DNA of 48,073 nt from Dehalococcoidia bacterium UBA2991 (GTDB lineage Bacteria > Chloroflexota > Dehalococcoidia > Tepidiformales > Tepidiformaceae), in NCBI GenBank assembly GCA_002346645.1, contig DEAD01000011.1, positions 23,259-71,331 on the forward strand. Direction: 5' to 3'. Made by a program: the position numbers and the translations under genes. Positions 24,698 to 32,644 of the stretch are shown piece after piece; within the stretch, counting starts at the first letter, position 1; every line of letters begins with the position of its first letter. Under the pieces are notes generated by a model. The model saw only the letters and a program-made list of their open reading frames with translations. It was not told the DNA's origin and did no database searches.

Positions 24698-25282
24698 ATG
24701 ACTGACTTGCCTCGCCTCATCCTCGCATCTGCTGATCCCGACGAGAGGGACGATCTTCGAGCCCTACTCGCCGACGCCCCCGTCGAGTGTTTCGATCCTG
24801 AGATACCCCCGGACTCCCCAAAAGGCGGGGATTACGCTTCCCGTGCCACCCATCGTGCCCGTACCTGTGCGGAGGCAACAGGAGAAATGGCTATCGCCTT
24901 ATGTGCTGGCCTCGAGGTGTACCCGCTGGACCTCCAGCCTGGACCTTTGACTGAAAATTTCCATGAGGGGGTTTCCGATCAGGAACGTTGTCAGGCGTTG
25001 CTCGCTCGCTTAGCTGCTACACCTATCGGTCAGCGCATCACCGTGGGGCGGGCGGCGGCGGCTCTAGCTATCCCTGGTGATCCTAATGTTGCTGTTTCGG
25101 CATCAATTATTGAATGCGAAATCCCTATGGAATCCCGCGGTGAAGGCGGCTATGGCCTAGACGCTGTCACCCAAATTCTTAACGGCAAGACCCTGGCCGA
25201 ACTTGATAAAGGTGATCGAGAACGTCTTGGTCACCGCGGTAAAGCCGTCAAGCCCCTGATTAAGCGTCTCGACCAAGCTTGA
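24698..25282 (+). CDS. Ham1/RdgB-like protein with altered active site
   Basis: A 194-residue protein with the fold signature of nucleoside-triphosphate pyrophosphatases: LILASADPDERDDLRALLAD at the N-terminus, AGLEV in the middle, GGYGLDAVT, then KTLAELDKGDRERLGHRGKAV. The standard ADDSGL, which holds the catalytic Asp pair, reads ALCAGL here, and the N-terminal TxNxxK is not kept. So ITP/XTP cleavage as in RdgB is doubtful. The open frame extends to 24617, but the ATG at 24698 fits the promoter spacing and homology. It converges with coaE (5-bp gap). Confidence 0.72.
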   Translation: MTDLPRLILASADPDERDDLRALLADAPVECFDPEIPPDSPKGGDYASRATHRARTCAEATGEMAIALCAGLEVYPLDLQPGPLTENFHEGVSDQERCQALLARLAATPIGQRITVGRAAAALAIPGDPNVAVSASIIECEIPMESRGEGGYGLDAVTQILNGKTLAELDKGDRERLGHRGKAVKPLIKRLDQA

Positions 25283-25287
25283 GCTCT

Positions 25288-25941
25288 TCACTCCTGAGCT
25301 TCGTACCAGCGGGGGCGAGGAAGTCTTCCTTCGTTGTAGGCCGTGATTGTGTCCGAGATGGCCTCGTTGATCTCGGACAAAAATGCCGCTTTCGTCCCAT
25401 CGTTGTAGAAGAGGCGGTCTGCAGCGGGCGCCCGTTGGCGCCAGTCCTTCGCTGAGGCTAGTCGCTGGTTGGCCTCCTCCCTGGAGAGCGAGCGTGTCTC
25501 CATAAGCCGTGTGATGGCTGTTTCGTCTTCTGTAACGACCAGCCAGGCTGCGTCGGCCCTTGTCATGTAGTTGTTTTCCAGCAGATTTACTGCCTCCAAC
25601 ACGGCGAGCCTGTTTTCTGGAAGCTCCTCTCGCCATCGACTAAGGAGTGTCATGAAGTGTGCTGGAATATCCCCGATCGCTGTGCGAAGTGCCTCCATTC
25701 GTTCTGGTTTCCCAAATACCATTGCTCCCAGCACTCGTCTATCGATGACGCCGTCAGTTCCTACGATACTTTCGCCAAATTCCGCCACTACCCGCTCAAA
25801 TCCCTCTGTATCAGGCTCGTACAGGCGGTGAACCTCTCGGTCTGCGTCAACATGTACAGCTTCAAAGTTCTTTGCGAGATGCGTGCAGAGCAGGCTCTTT
25901 CCCGCGGCAATGGAGCCAGTCACGCCTAGTAACAAGGGCAC
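25288..25941 (-). CDS. coaE: Dephospho-CoA kinase
   Basis: Catalyses the last step of CoA synthesis. The 217-residue protein begins with the P-loop GVTGSIAAGKS, then HVDADREVHRL, the DGVIDRRVLGAMVF segment typical of CoaE, and a C-terminal lid (TRLMETRSLSREEANQRL). The family motif near VIDNxGs reads RLFYNDGTKAAF, a mild deviation. The GTG at 25941 is preceded 5 nt earlier by TAGAAT, so the mRNA is probably leaderless; the frame upstream is open but has no start signal. Confidence 0.85.
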   Translation of the reverse strand: MPLLLGVTGSIAAGKSLLCTHLAKNFEAVHVDADREVHRLYEPDTEGFERVVAEFGESIVGTDGVIDRRVLGAMVFGKPERMEALRTAIGDIPAHFMTLLSRWREELPENRLAVLEAVNLLENNYMTRADAAWLVVTEDETAITRLMETRSLSREEANQRLASAKDWRQRAPAADRLFYNDGTKAAFLSEINEAISDTITAYNEGRLPRPRWYEAQE

Positions 25942-25946
25942 ACCGT

Positions 25947-25952
25947 ATTCTA
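25947..25952 (-). promoter_or_regulatory. Candidate -10 box (TAGAAT), leaderless coaE
   Basis: TAGAAT ends 5 nt before the GTG start of coaE. It lies in a 25-bp divergent gap shared with the APH-like gene. Confidence 0.4.
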
Positions 25953-25966
25953 GGGGACTGGACTCT

Positions 25967-26848
25967 ATGGAAGCTTGCGACGCAGCCAACGCTATCCACA
26001 GCACCTTTCCGGACCTTGATGAGGTGCCAGTTCGCTCACTGAACCATGACTGGTCACATTGGGTCTTCGCTCATGGTGACCGCGTCTTCTGCTTTCCTCG
26101 TAAAGCTGCTGATTCTCGTGTCCATGAAAGGGAGGTGCGCCTGCTCCCCCTTTTAGCTCCCCGCCTCCCCGCTCCTGTACCTTTTCCTCGGTGGATAGGC
26201 AAGTGGGATGGTCTCCCCTTCTGGGGCTATTCTGCAATAGAGGGTCATTCTCTCCGAGAAGGGACTCTCTTTGGTCCTGGTGGTGGGGGTATCGCCCGAG
26301 ATATTGGCAGGTTCCTTACCGTTCTCCACGATTTTCCGGTAGATGAGGCAGCCCGGGCGTTGGATGCGCCCTTTCTAGAAAATCTCCCCAATCCTGGCGA
26401 ATGGCTTGAAGACATTCGCATGCGTGTCTTTCCTCGGCTCTCAGCAACTCTCCGTGTTGCTGTTGATAGCGGCTTCACCCGGTATGCCCGTGATTATCGT
26501 GCCCCTTTGCCCTGCCTGGTTCACAACGATTTCCGTTTTGACCACATGCTTGAACGGTATGGTCGCCTTGCTGGGGTGATTAGTTTTGGGGAATCGGCTC
26601 TTTACGATTTTGCTAGCGACTTTGCGGGGATTCTTGCTGATGGTGGGTGGCATGCCGTAGATGATATTGCTCGCTTCTATGATCGCCCTATAGGTGAGGG
26701 ATTCCAAGAGCGAGTCGAGTTCCATTACTGGACAGCGCCGCTCAAGGAAATAGTTTACGGCGTCGATCATGGTGAGGAGCGCCATGTTGGTTTGGGCCGC
26801 TCGGAGCTTGCACAGCGGATGCGGGAAGTTGGCATTCTGCCCTCCTGA
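25967..26848 (+). CDS. APH-family protein with altered Mg-binding site
   Basis: A 293-residue protein of the aminoglycoside/macrolide phosphotransferase-like fold. The catalytic segment reads LVHNDFRFDHMLE (Asp kept, Gly of HGD replaced by Asn). The Mg-binding segment, usually GVIDFGD, reads GVISFGES, so the second key Asp is Ser. It may bind a substrate without normal kinase activity. The ATG at 25967 fits the homology start; AGGGGA lies about 10 nt upstream. It is unrelated in detail to the kinase at 4558-5538. Confidence 0.75.
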   Translation: MEACDAANAIHSTFPDLDEVPVRSLNHDWSHWVFAHGDRVFCFPRKAADSRVHEREVRLLPLLAPRLPAPVPFPRWIGKWDGLPFWGYSAIEGHSLREGTLFGPGGGGIARDIGRFLTVLHDFPVDEAARALDAPFLENLPNPGEWLEDIRMRVFPRLSATLRVAVDSGFTRYARDYRAPLPCLVHNDFRFDHMLERYGRLAGVISFGESALYDFASDFAGILADGGWHAVDDIARFYDRPIGEGFQERVEFHYWTAPLKEIVYGVDHGEERHVGLGRSELAQRMREVGILPS

Positions 26849-26864
26849 ATAACTATCCTCGCGT

Positions 26865-26870
26865 TAGAAT
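26865..26870 (+). promoter_or_regulatory. Candidate -10 box (TAGAAT) before SDR remnant and CoA-transferase
   Basis: TAGAAT preceded by CGT, 27 nt before the GTG of the SDR fragment. Probably the promoter now used by the downstream CoA-transferase gene. Confidence 0.4.
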
Positions 26871-26897
26871 GCCCGCCTACCCCGAGGGAGGTTTTGC

Positions 26898-27005
26898 GTG
26901 GCAATTGAGGGGAAAGTAGCAATCGTTACCGGGGCTGGGTTCGGCATCGGACGTGCTACTGCCATTGCCCTCGCTGCTGAGGTCCGCACCGTTAGCAACA
27001 GCTAG
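26898..27005 (+). pseudogene. Truncated 5' end of a short-chain dehydrogenase gene
   Basis: A GTG codon preceded by GAGGGAGG opens a 35-codon frame reading AIEGKVAIVTGAGFGIGRATAIAL, the Rossmann start of an SDR with an intact TGxxxGIG, then stops at TAG. The rest of an SDR is absent. It lies 30 bp before the CoA-transferase start. The good ribosome site and exact SDR N-terminus support a deletion remnant; a short translated leader peptide is the alternative. Confidence 0.72.
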
Positions 27006-27035
27006 CGGCGTATCATTTCCGCGAGCCGCATCGCT

Positions 27036-29465
27036 ATGCCGGAACTCCTTGACGATCTCCGTGTAATTGACCTTAGTTCAGGGCCCATCGGTGGGATGGC
27101 CACCATGGTGTTGGCCGACTTCGGTGCTGATGTAATCAAAGTTGAACGCCCAGGGGGTGACCCCTGGCGGAACATTGCGAACGCTCCAATGTGGCTGCGA
27201 GGAAAGCGCAGCATTGTGCTCGACCTGAAAACCCAGGCCGGTTCTGCATCGATTGCCCAGCTCGTCGAGAACGCTGACGTTGTCCTGACCAGTATGCGAC
27301 CCGGGAAAGCCGCGGCTCTCGGTGTTGATTACGAGAGTCTAAATGCTGCTAATACTGGTCTTGTTTACTGCGCCATTACTGGCTTTGGTCCTGAAGGCCC
27401 CTATGCAGATTATCCTGGCTATGAGGCCGTTGTTGCTGCTCGCATGGGTCGCATGCTCACCTTCAAGGGGCTGGCCGATCGAGAAGGCCCAGCCTATGCC
27501 GCTGTCCAAGCCGGTTCCCATGCCACTTCGCAGGCAGCAATCCATGGAATCTTGGCAGCTCTCATTGCTCGCCGGGAAACAGGCCGGGGCCAGCTAGTGG
27601 AGACGAGTCTTCTCCAGGGGCTTTCGTCCTACGATCTTGGTGGGCTATTCCGTACGCAGCTCGCAGAACGCTACCCAGAGGTTTTTGCAGATCTAGCAAT
27701 GTCTGTAATGCCTACCCTTAACTATCACGCTCTGCAGACTAAGGATGGCCGATGGCTCCAATTTGGCAACCTCATGGCTCATCTTTTTGATAATTACCTT
27801 GCGGCTGCAGGCCTGGTTGATGTCCTAGCGGATCCTGACTACGAGGGGAGTCCTGCACAGTGGCCTGAAGGGGCTCGCGAGCGTCTTCGTGATCGCATGA
27901 TTGAACGAACCCTGGAGCACACCGTAGATGAGTGGATGGAGACCTTCATCGAACATGGTGGGGTTGCTGTTACCCCCTTCCAGACTACTCAGCAGGCCCT
28001 CAATGATCCCGATCTTGTGCTTAATGGCCACGTCGTTGAGCGTTCGCATCCTACTCTGGGGATGGTGCGCCAACTTGGTCCTCTTGCTCGGCTTACTGCT
28101 ACTCCGGGAACTCCTGGTGAGGCCGGTCCCGAGCCTGGTGAGCATACCAAAGAGATACTTTCCGAAGGTTCCCGTTCCCCTCGTATCGCGCCAGGAGATG
28201 TCCTGTCCCATCCTCCTCTTCAGGGGATAACGATTCTTGAGTTTGCCACTGTTATCGCCGCCCCTCTCGGAGCTGCCCTCCTCGCGGACCTTGGTGCTCG
28301 TGTAATAAAGGTTGAGCCTATCGGCGGTGATCCCTTTCGCGGCATGGGTGTCGCCTCCCTTGGCGCTGGTCGATGCAATGGGAGCAAGGAAAGTATTGCC
28401 CTCGACCTCAAGACACCTGAGGGCCAGGAGATTGTGCAGTCGCTAGTTCGTGAAACTGACATCCTCATACACAACTATCGGCCTGGTGTCCCTGAGCGAT
28501 TGGGTATTGGATACGAGGCCCTTAAGGCCATCCGCCCTGAGCTTGTCTATGTTTACGTTAATGGCTACGGGCGTTTAGGCCCCGGCGCTCATCGTCCTTC
28601 AACACACCCTATCCCTGGAGCTGGTCTTGGTGGGGCACTCATGCAAATGGGGGAGGATATGGCTCCCGTAGGAACAACCATCGCTGAGTTACGAGAGGTC
28701 GCTCGGAAGTTCTTCCGAGCTAACGAGCTCAATCCTGATCCCAATACCTCCGTCGTTGTTGCCTCCGCCTCTCTTCTCGGCCTTTATTCGCGGATTCGCT
28801 TTGGCGCTGGACAGGAGGTTTTCGTCGACATGTTTGGTGCCAACGCTTGGGCCAATGCCGACGACTTTATCTCCTACGATGGGAAACCCCCCCGCCCCAC
28901 CCTCGATTCAAACCTTTACGGCCTTAGCGCCACTTGGCAGCTATATCCGGCTGCAGAAGGGTGGGTCTTCCTTGGTCTCGCTTTTCAGCAGGAATGGGAG
29001 GACTTCTGTCAGCTTGCCGGATGTCCGGATCTTGCCACTGACCCCCGCTTTGCTGCCCCTGCCGATCGCGTAACCAACGATGGGACTCTCAAAGGGTTCC
29101 TTTCAGATCTTTTCCAGCAGCGGCATGCTGATGAGTGGGAGGCATTGCTTGCCCCTCAGGGTCTCGGATGTGTTCGTGCTGATTCCGCTCCAGTGGGCGA
29201 GTTCATCGCCAAGGACGAACACGTGGGTTCCAACGGCATGCGTGTCTTGGTTCATAACACTAACTACGGTGACTACGAACGCTATGGTCCCCTTACCACC
29301 TTCAGCGAGAACAAGTTAGACCTCGGCGGGTTCCCTCTTGCTGGTGAGCAGTCAGCAAGCATTCTTGCCGAGCTCGGTTACGACCCAGCTAGTATCGAAG
29401 CCCTACGTGAAAAGGGTGTTACCTGGTCTGAGGCTCCCTCTTCCCTATTCGTTGAAACTCCCTGA
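27036..29465 (+). CDS. Tandem family III CoA-transferase (CaiB/BaiF fusion)
   Basis: An 809-residue protein made of two complete CoA-transferase family III domains (about residues 1-385 and 395-800), each starting with a VIDLSSG/ILEFATV-type strand and a conserved VIKVE segment. Family III enzymes move CoA between acids through an acyl-Asp intermediate. Counting back from the RxxTGxGQ motif, the Asp position is Ser in domain 1 (QAGSHATSQAA) and Asp in domain 2 (NPDPNTSVVV), so only the second domain looks catalytic. Substrate unknown. The ATG at 27036 has no strong Shine-Dalgarno. The stop overlaps the next gene's start by 1 bp (TGATG). Confidence 0.88.
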   Translation: MPELLDDLRVIDLSSGPIGGMATMVLADFGADVIKVERPGGDPWRNIANAPMWLRGKRSIVLDLKTQAGSASIAQLVENADVVLTSMRPGKAAALGVDYESLNAANTGLVYCAITGFGPEGPYADYPGYEAVVAARMGRMLTFKGLADREGPAYAAVQAGSHATSQAAIHGILAALIARRETGRGQLVETSLLQGLSSYDLGGLFRTQLAERYPEVFADLAMSVMPTLNYHALQTKDGRWLQFGNLMAHLFDNYLAAAGLVDVLADPDYEGSPAQWPEGARERLRDRMIERTLEHTVDEWMETFIEHGGVAVTPFQTTQQALNDPDLVLNGHVVERSHPTLGMVRQLGPLARLTATPGTPGEAGPEPGEHTKEILSEGSRSPRIAPGDVLSHPPLQGITILEFATVIAAPLGAALLADLGARVIKVEPIGGDPFRGMGVASLGAGRCNGSKESIALDLKTPEGQEIVQSLVRETDILIHNYRPGVPERLGIGYEALKAIRPELVYVYVNGYGRLGPGAHRPSTHPIPGAGLGGALMQMGEDMAPVGTTIAELREVARKFFRANELNPDPNTSVVVASASLLGLYSRIRFGAGQEVFVDMFGANAWANADDFISYDGKPPRPTLDSNLYGLSATWQLYPAAEGWVFLGLAFQQEWEDFCQLAGCPDLATDPRFAAPADRVTNDGTLKGFLSDLFQQRHADEWEALLAPQGLGCVRADSAPVGEFIAKDEHVGSNGMRVLVHNTNYGDYERYGPLTTFSENKLDLGGFPLAGEQSASILAELGYDPASIEALREKGVTWSEAPSSLFVETP

Positions 29466-30022
29466 TGTCTGATTCTTATACTGGCCGTCTTATTGTTGCT
29501 ACCCCCAACATTGAGGACCCTAACTTCTGGCGGGCCGTTGTCCTTCTTTGTGCCCACGACAAAGAGGGGGCTTTTGGCCTTGTTCTCAACCATTCTCTGG
29601 ATGGGGAGTCTGTTGCTGGTCATCTACCCGATTGGGATGGCTTGGCTGAAGCACCAGCTGTTCTTTTCCGTGGGGGGCCTGTTGCTACTAATTCGGTATT
29701 TGCAATAGCGACTAGCGATGATCTTCCAGTTGACCGTTGGGGTCTCCGCATTTCTCCAGGCCTTGGCCTCATAAACCCGAGTAAGGGCCCCGAGCATTTT
29801 GAGGGTCGCCTTGGACATCTGCGCTTCTTTGCGGGCTACGCAGGTTGGGGCGCCACGCAACTTGAGACTGAGATCGCAGACCACGGATGGTTCATCGTGG
29901 ATGCCCTTCCCAATGATCCCTTCGAGAGCAACCCCTCGGACCTTTGGAGGGAGGTGCTTCGCCGACAGGGTGGCGAGCTAGCCCGTTTCGCAACTCATCC
30001 TGCTCATCCTGGGGTCAACTAA
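29465..30022 (+). CDS. YqgE/AlgH family protein
   Basis: A 185-residue DUF179 protein. Family marks: GRLIVATPNIEDPNFWRAVVLLC, GAFGLVLNHSL, FRGGPV, RFFAGYAGWGATQLE and the WxxxDA segment. The biochemical function of the family is not established. It is translationally coupled to the CoA-transferase gene. Confidence 0.92.
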   Translation: MSDSYTGRLIVATPNIEDPNFWRAVVLLCAHDKEGAFGLVLNHSLDGESVAGHLPDWDGLAEAPAVLFRGGPVATNSVFAIATSDDLPVDRWGLRISPGLGLINPSKGPEHFEGRLGHLRFFAGYAGWGATQLETEIADHGWFIVDALPNDPFESNPSDLWREVLRRQGGELARFATHPAHPGVN

Positions 30023-30104
30023 GCCCTGTTCTTGAATCTAAGTCCTGTCATCGAGAACACTGTTAGCATGGCTATAACCTGACCGATCTATCCAGGAGGA
30101 AATA

Positions 30105-30395
30105 ATGGCCGCATATGTGCTTGCGCAGGGTCGAGTAGAAGACCGGGAGAAACTCAACCAGTATCTGGCTGGAGCAGGTGCAACTCTTGCCCCACACAAT
30201 GCAAAGGTCCTGGCTTTTACAGAGGATCCCGAGGTTGTTGAGGGTGAAGTGCCTAACAACCGCTTTGTGCTTATAGAGTTTCCGGACGTAGAGATGGCTA
30301 GGGCTTGGTACAACTCGGACGGGTATGCGGCTGTGCGGGGGTTGCGCATCGAAAGCACGCCAGGAACGCTTGTTATTCTGGAGGGAATGGGCTAG
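30105..30395 (+). CDS. DUF1330 family protein
   Basis: A 96-residue alpha/beta ferredoxin-like-fold protein of the DUF1330 family (AYVLAQGRVEDREKLNQYL, then FVLIEFPDVEMARAWYNSDGY). Related dimeric alpha-beta barrel proteins act as small enzymes or stress proteins; no specific role can be given. Strong AGGAGG precedes the ATG. A TATAAC box lies about 28 nt upstream, so the gene may have its own promoter despite the short gap after yqgE. Confidence 0.87.
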   Translation: MAAYVLAQGRVEDREKLNQYLAGAGATLAPHNAKVLAFTEDPEVVEGEVPNNRFVLIEFPDVEMARAWYNSDGYAAVRGLRIESTPGTLVILEGMG

Positions 30396-30426
30396 TCCCT
30401 ATTCTTCTAGCACTACCTTCAGGGCT

Positions 30427-31644
30427 TTAAATGGCCCTTATGCCCTGGTACTCCTGGGCGAAGACGCATTCCTGTAGCCCAAGTCCGACGTCACTTGGGT
30501 CGTCAAGGTTTGTGTAACGTGTGTAGAGCTCAGCGTAGTGTCCACCGGGCTTCTGCTTTACCTCTTTGCCCTCTAGGTCTCGCACAACAACTGGGTGGGA
30601 AACGTCCCAGACTTCACCTTCAACTTTCTCGCCCCGGTATACGCCCCGTCCCAGCCCATCGTCCCAGCCTCCCCAATAGCCCCCGCCCTGCATGTACACA
30701 GGCTTACTAACTGTCTCCAGCAAGAATCTATCGACTTGGCCGTCCGGACGTGTCAGGTCCAGCCGTGCGGTTTTAAGCCGGGGGAATCCATCCTCGAACT
30801 CGGCATTCACTACGTCGATATCTGTGTAGGCCCACCCTTCCTTGCCTGAGTCGTAGGGATAGTCGATGCGGCTGTGCACCGTACCTAGATTTGCAAGGTT
30901 TGCGCCGCCTGTTCCTGAGGCCAGAATCGTTCCGTCGTTTTGGTGGCGGAACGAGCAGTACATTGAGCGGTCAGGGAAGCGCACCAGTGCCCACCAGCGT
31001 GCTCCAGGTGCACCCCAGACGGAGCGAGGTTGCTCAGGTGGAGCAGCATGCCGATTTGGTTGCTCCCCCTCGCCAGTGTTGGCTTGTCCCCAGGAGTGGT
31101 CTTTAGCACCCACCCAACCGTCATCCACCTCGAACTCGTATTTCTTACCTCCCACCTTGATCCATCCTGATAGGTAACCCAACTGCACGAGGTTTGAGCG
31201 TTCCCCCACTAGTCGTCCGTCTTGATATGTGCGAATGCCAGGACACTCATCGTATGGGGGAGCAGAGCTTTCCCAGAGAATATCAAAGGAGCAATCGATA
31301 TCGGTCTCGTTCAGGCCTAAACGCAAGGTCCGCAGGCCTCGGATGATTTCCTGGGAGAACGGACCGACTGTGAGGTCGTCGATGTTTGGCCTTAGCTGGC
31401 GAGTAGCCCGCACGTTGTATTGTTTGCCGTCCGCTGTGCTTAGGATCGAGTAAGCGTCGATCACATTCGTATTGTGATATAGCCGTAGGGCGGTGATCAG
31501 GTTCACCTCGCCCTCCGGATCTCCGATGCAGTGCCAGTAACCATCGCTCCAGCCCGGGCTGGGGTTTGCAACGATGTCAAATGAATCGATGGTCTGGTGG
31601 CGAGGCCACTCATCCAACTCAGTTAGCCCGCGTCCTGATGCCAT
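30427..31644 (-). CDS. DUF7064/AttH-like lipocalin-fold protein
   Basis: A 405-residue soluble protein of two beta-rich halves. The central GWVGAKDHSWGQ matches the GxxDHSWG motif of the AttH/CrtC (hydroxyneurosporene synthase-like) and DUF7064/7065 group, often seen beside lipid or steroid degradation genes. No signal peptide. The reaction is unknown. The ATG at 31644 follows GGAGG by 6 nt. It is divergent from the SDR gene at 31757. Confidence 0.7.
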   Translation of the reverse strand: MASGRGLTELDEWPRHQTIDSFDIVANPSPGWSDGYWHCIGDPEGEVNLITALRLYHNTNVIDAYSILSTADGKQYNVRATRQLRPNIDDLTVGPFSQEIIRGLRTLRLGLNETDIDCSFDILWESSAPPYDECPGIRTYQDGRLVGERSNLVQLGYLSGWIKVGGKKYEFEVDDGWVGAKDHSWGQANTGEGEQPNRHAAPPEQPRSVWGAPGARWWALVRFPDRSMYCSFRHQNDGTILASGTGGANLANLGTVHSRIDYPYDSGKEGWAYTDIDVVNAEFEDGFPRLKTARLDLTRPDGQVDRFLLETVSKPVYMQGGGYWGGWDDGLGRGVYRGEKVEGEVWDVSHPVVVRDLEGKEVKQKPGGHYAELYTRYTNLDDPSDVGLGLQECVFAQEYQGIRAI

Positions 31645-31728
31645 CTGAAACCTCCGGCGATTCGTTGTCGCAGGATACCCTGTGGCACTTCCATTCGCGC
31701 CAACCTCGTACGCTCAACTTAGTTTTCG

Positions 31729-31734
31729 TACAAT
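31729..31734 (+). promoter_or_regulatory. Candidate -10 box (TACAAT) of the SDR gene
   Basis: TACAAT preceded by CG, 22 nt before the ATG at 31757, leaving room for GGAGGG. No clear -35. Confidence 0.4.
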
Positions 31735-31756
31735 CGGCCGCTCGGAGGGTTTTGTT

Positions 31757-32617
31757 ATGCCAGACGATGTGTTTTCGATGGAAGGCAAAGTGGTCATTGT
31801 GACGGGAGCGAGTTATGGGCTCGGAGTTACTTGGGCCAGTGCTCTTGCCGATCGTGGTGCTGATATCGTTGCCACCTCTCGTAGTCTCGATCGACTCGGT
31901 GATACTGTGGCGCTAGTGGAAGGTAAGGGCCGTCGCTGCCTTCCTGTTGCCTGTGATGTGACTGATTACGACCAGGTTGAGGTCCTCATGAAGGAAGCCT
32001 GGGACGAATTTGGGACCGTTGATGTACTGATAAATAATGCTGGTATTTCCGACCTTAGTGCTTGGCGGGCAGAGCATTCTGATAACGACATGTTCCGTCA
32101 AATTGTAGAAACTGATCTCACTGGTCTTTGGTATTGCTGTCGTGCTTCTTCCCAGTATTTCCTTCGCCAGGGCCACGGAAACATAATCAACCTAAGTTCT
32201 ATCTTTGGCATCGGTGGTTTTGAGGGCAGAACCCCTGGCTACTTCGCTGCTAAGGGTGGTGTGACGCGACTGACTGAGTTCCTCGCTGTGGAGTGGGGAG
32301 ATAGGGGTATTCGAGTTAATGCGCTTGCCCCCACCATCTTCGATACACCTATGACCCACGACGGCCTCATTCAGAGTGGGGTTATGGAGATGCTGGAAGG
32401 TCGCACTCCTATGCGTCGTATAGGTGTAACGGAAGATCTGATTGGCCCCATCGTCTTCTTAGCTTCTGATGCTTCCCAGTATGTCACTGGAACAGTCCTG
32501 CCTCTCGACGGGGGCCTCACTGCTAGCAGGGGTTACTCTCCTGGGCCTTGGCCTATGGATGAATTCGATCCTGAGGGTCGCGGCAAGCCAATAATGCCTG
32601 GGGATTCTTGGGATTAG
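31757..32617 (+). CDS. Short-chain dehydrogenase/reductase
   Basis: A 286-residue classical SDR using NAD(P)H. TGASYGLG binds the cofactor, NNAG stabilises the fold, and the catalytic set is Ser in NLSSIFG with YFAAK (YxxxK). The C-terminal 40 residues after the GG(L/T)TAS motif are longer than usual. Substrate unknown. The ATG at 31757 follows GGAGGG; the open frame extends to 31682 without support. It may belong functionally with the neighbouring DUF7064-like protein. Confidence 0.9.
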   Translation: MPDDVFSMEGKVVIVTGASYGLGVTWASALADRGADIVATSRSLDRLGDTVALVEGKGRRCLPVACDVTDYDQVEVLMKEAWDEFGTVDVLINNAGISDLSAWRAEHSDNDMFRQIVETDLTGLWYCCRASSQYFLRQGHGNIINLSSIFGIGGFEGRTPGYFAAKGGVTRLTEFLAVEWGDRGIRVNALAPTIFDTPMTHDGLIQSGVMEMLEGRTPMRRIGVTEDLIGPIVFLASDASQYVTGTVLPLDGGLTASRGYSPGPWPMDEFDPEGRGKPIMPGDSWD

Positions 32618-32644
32618 CTCCATGATGAGGTTGGAATCCCTGGT

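Noticed and set aside
26898..27005. SDR fragment as a sequencing frameshift of an intact SDR gene
   Set aside because: No further SDR motifs (NNAG, YxxxK) occur in any frame of the next 300 bp; the CoA-transferase frame starts at once.
30421..30438. AGGGC...GCCCT inverted repeat between DUF1330 and DUF7064-like genes
   Set aside because: Five-base stem with 8-nt loop, partly inside coding sequence; too weak for a terminator call.
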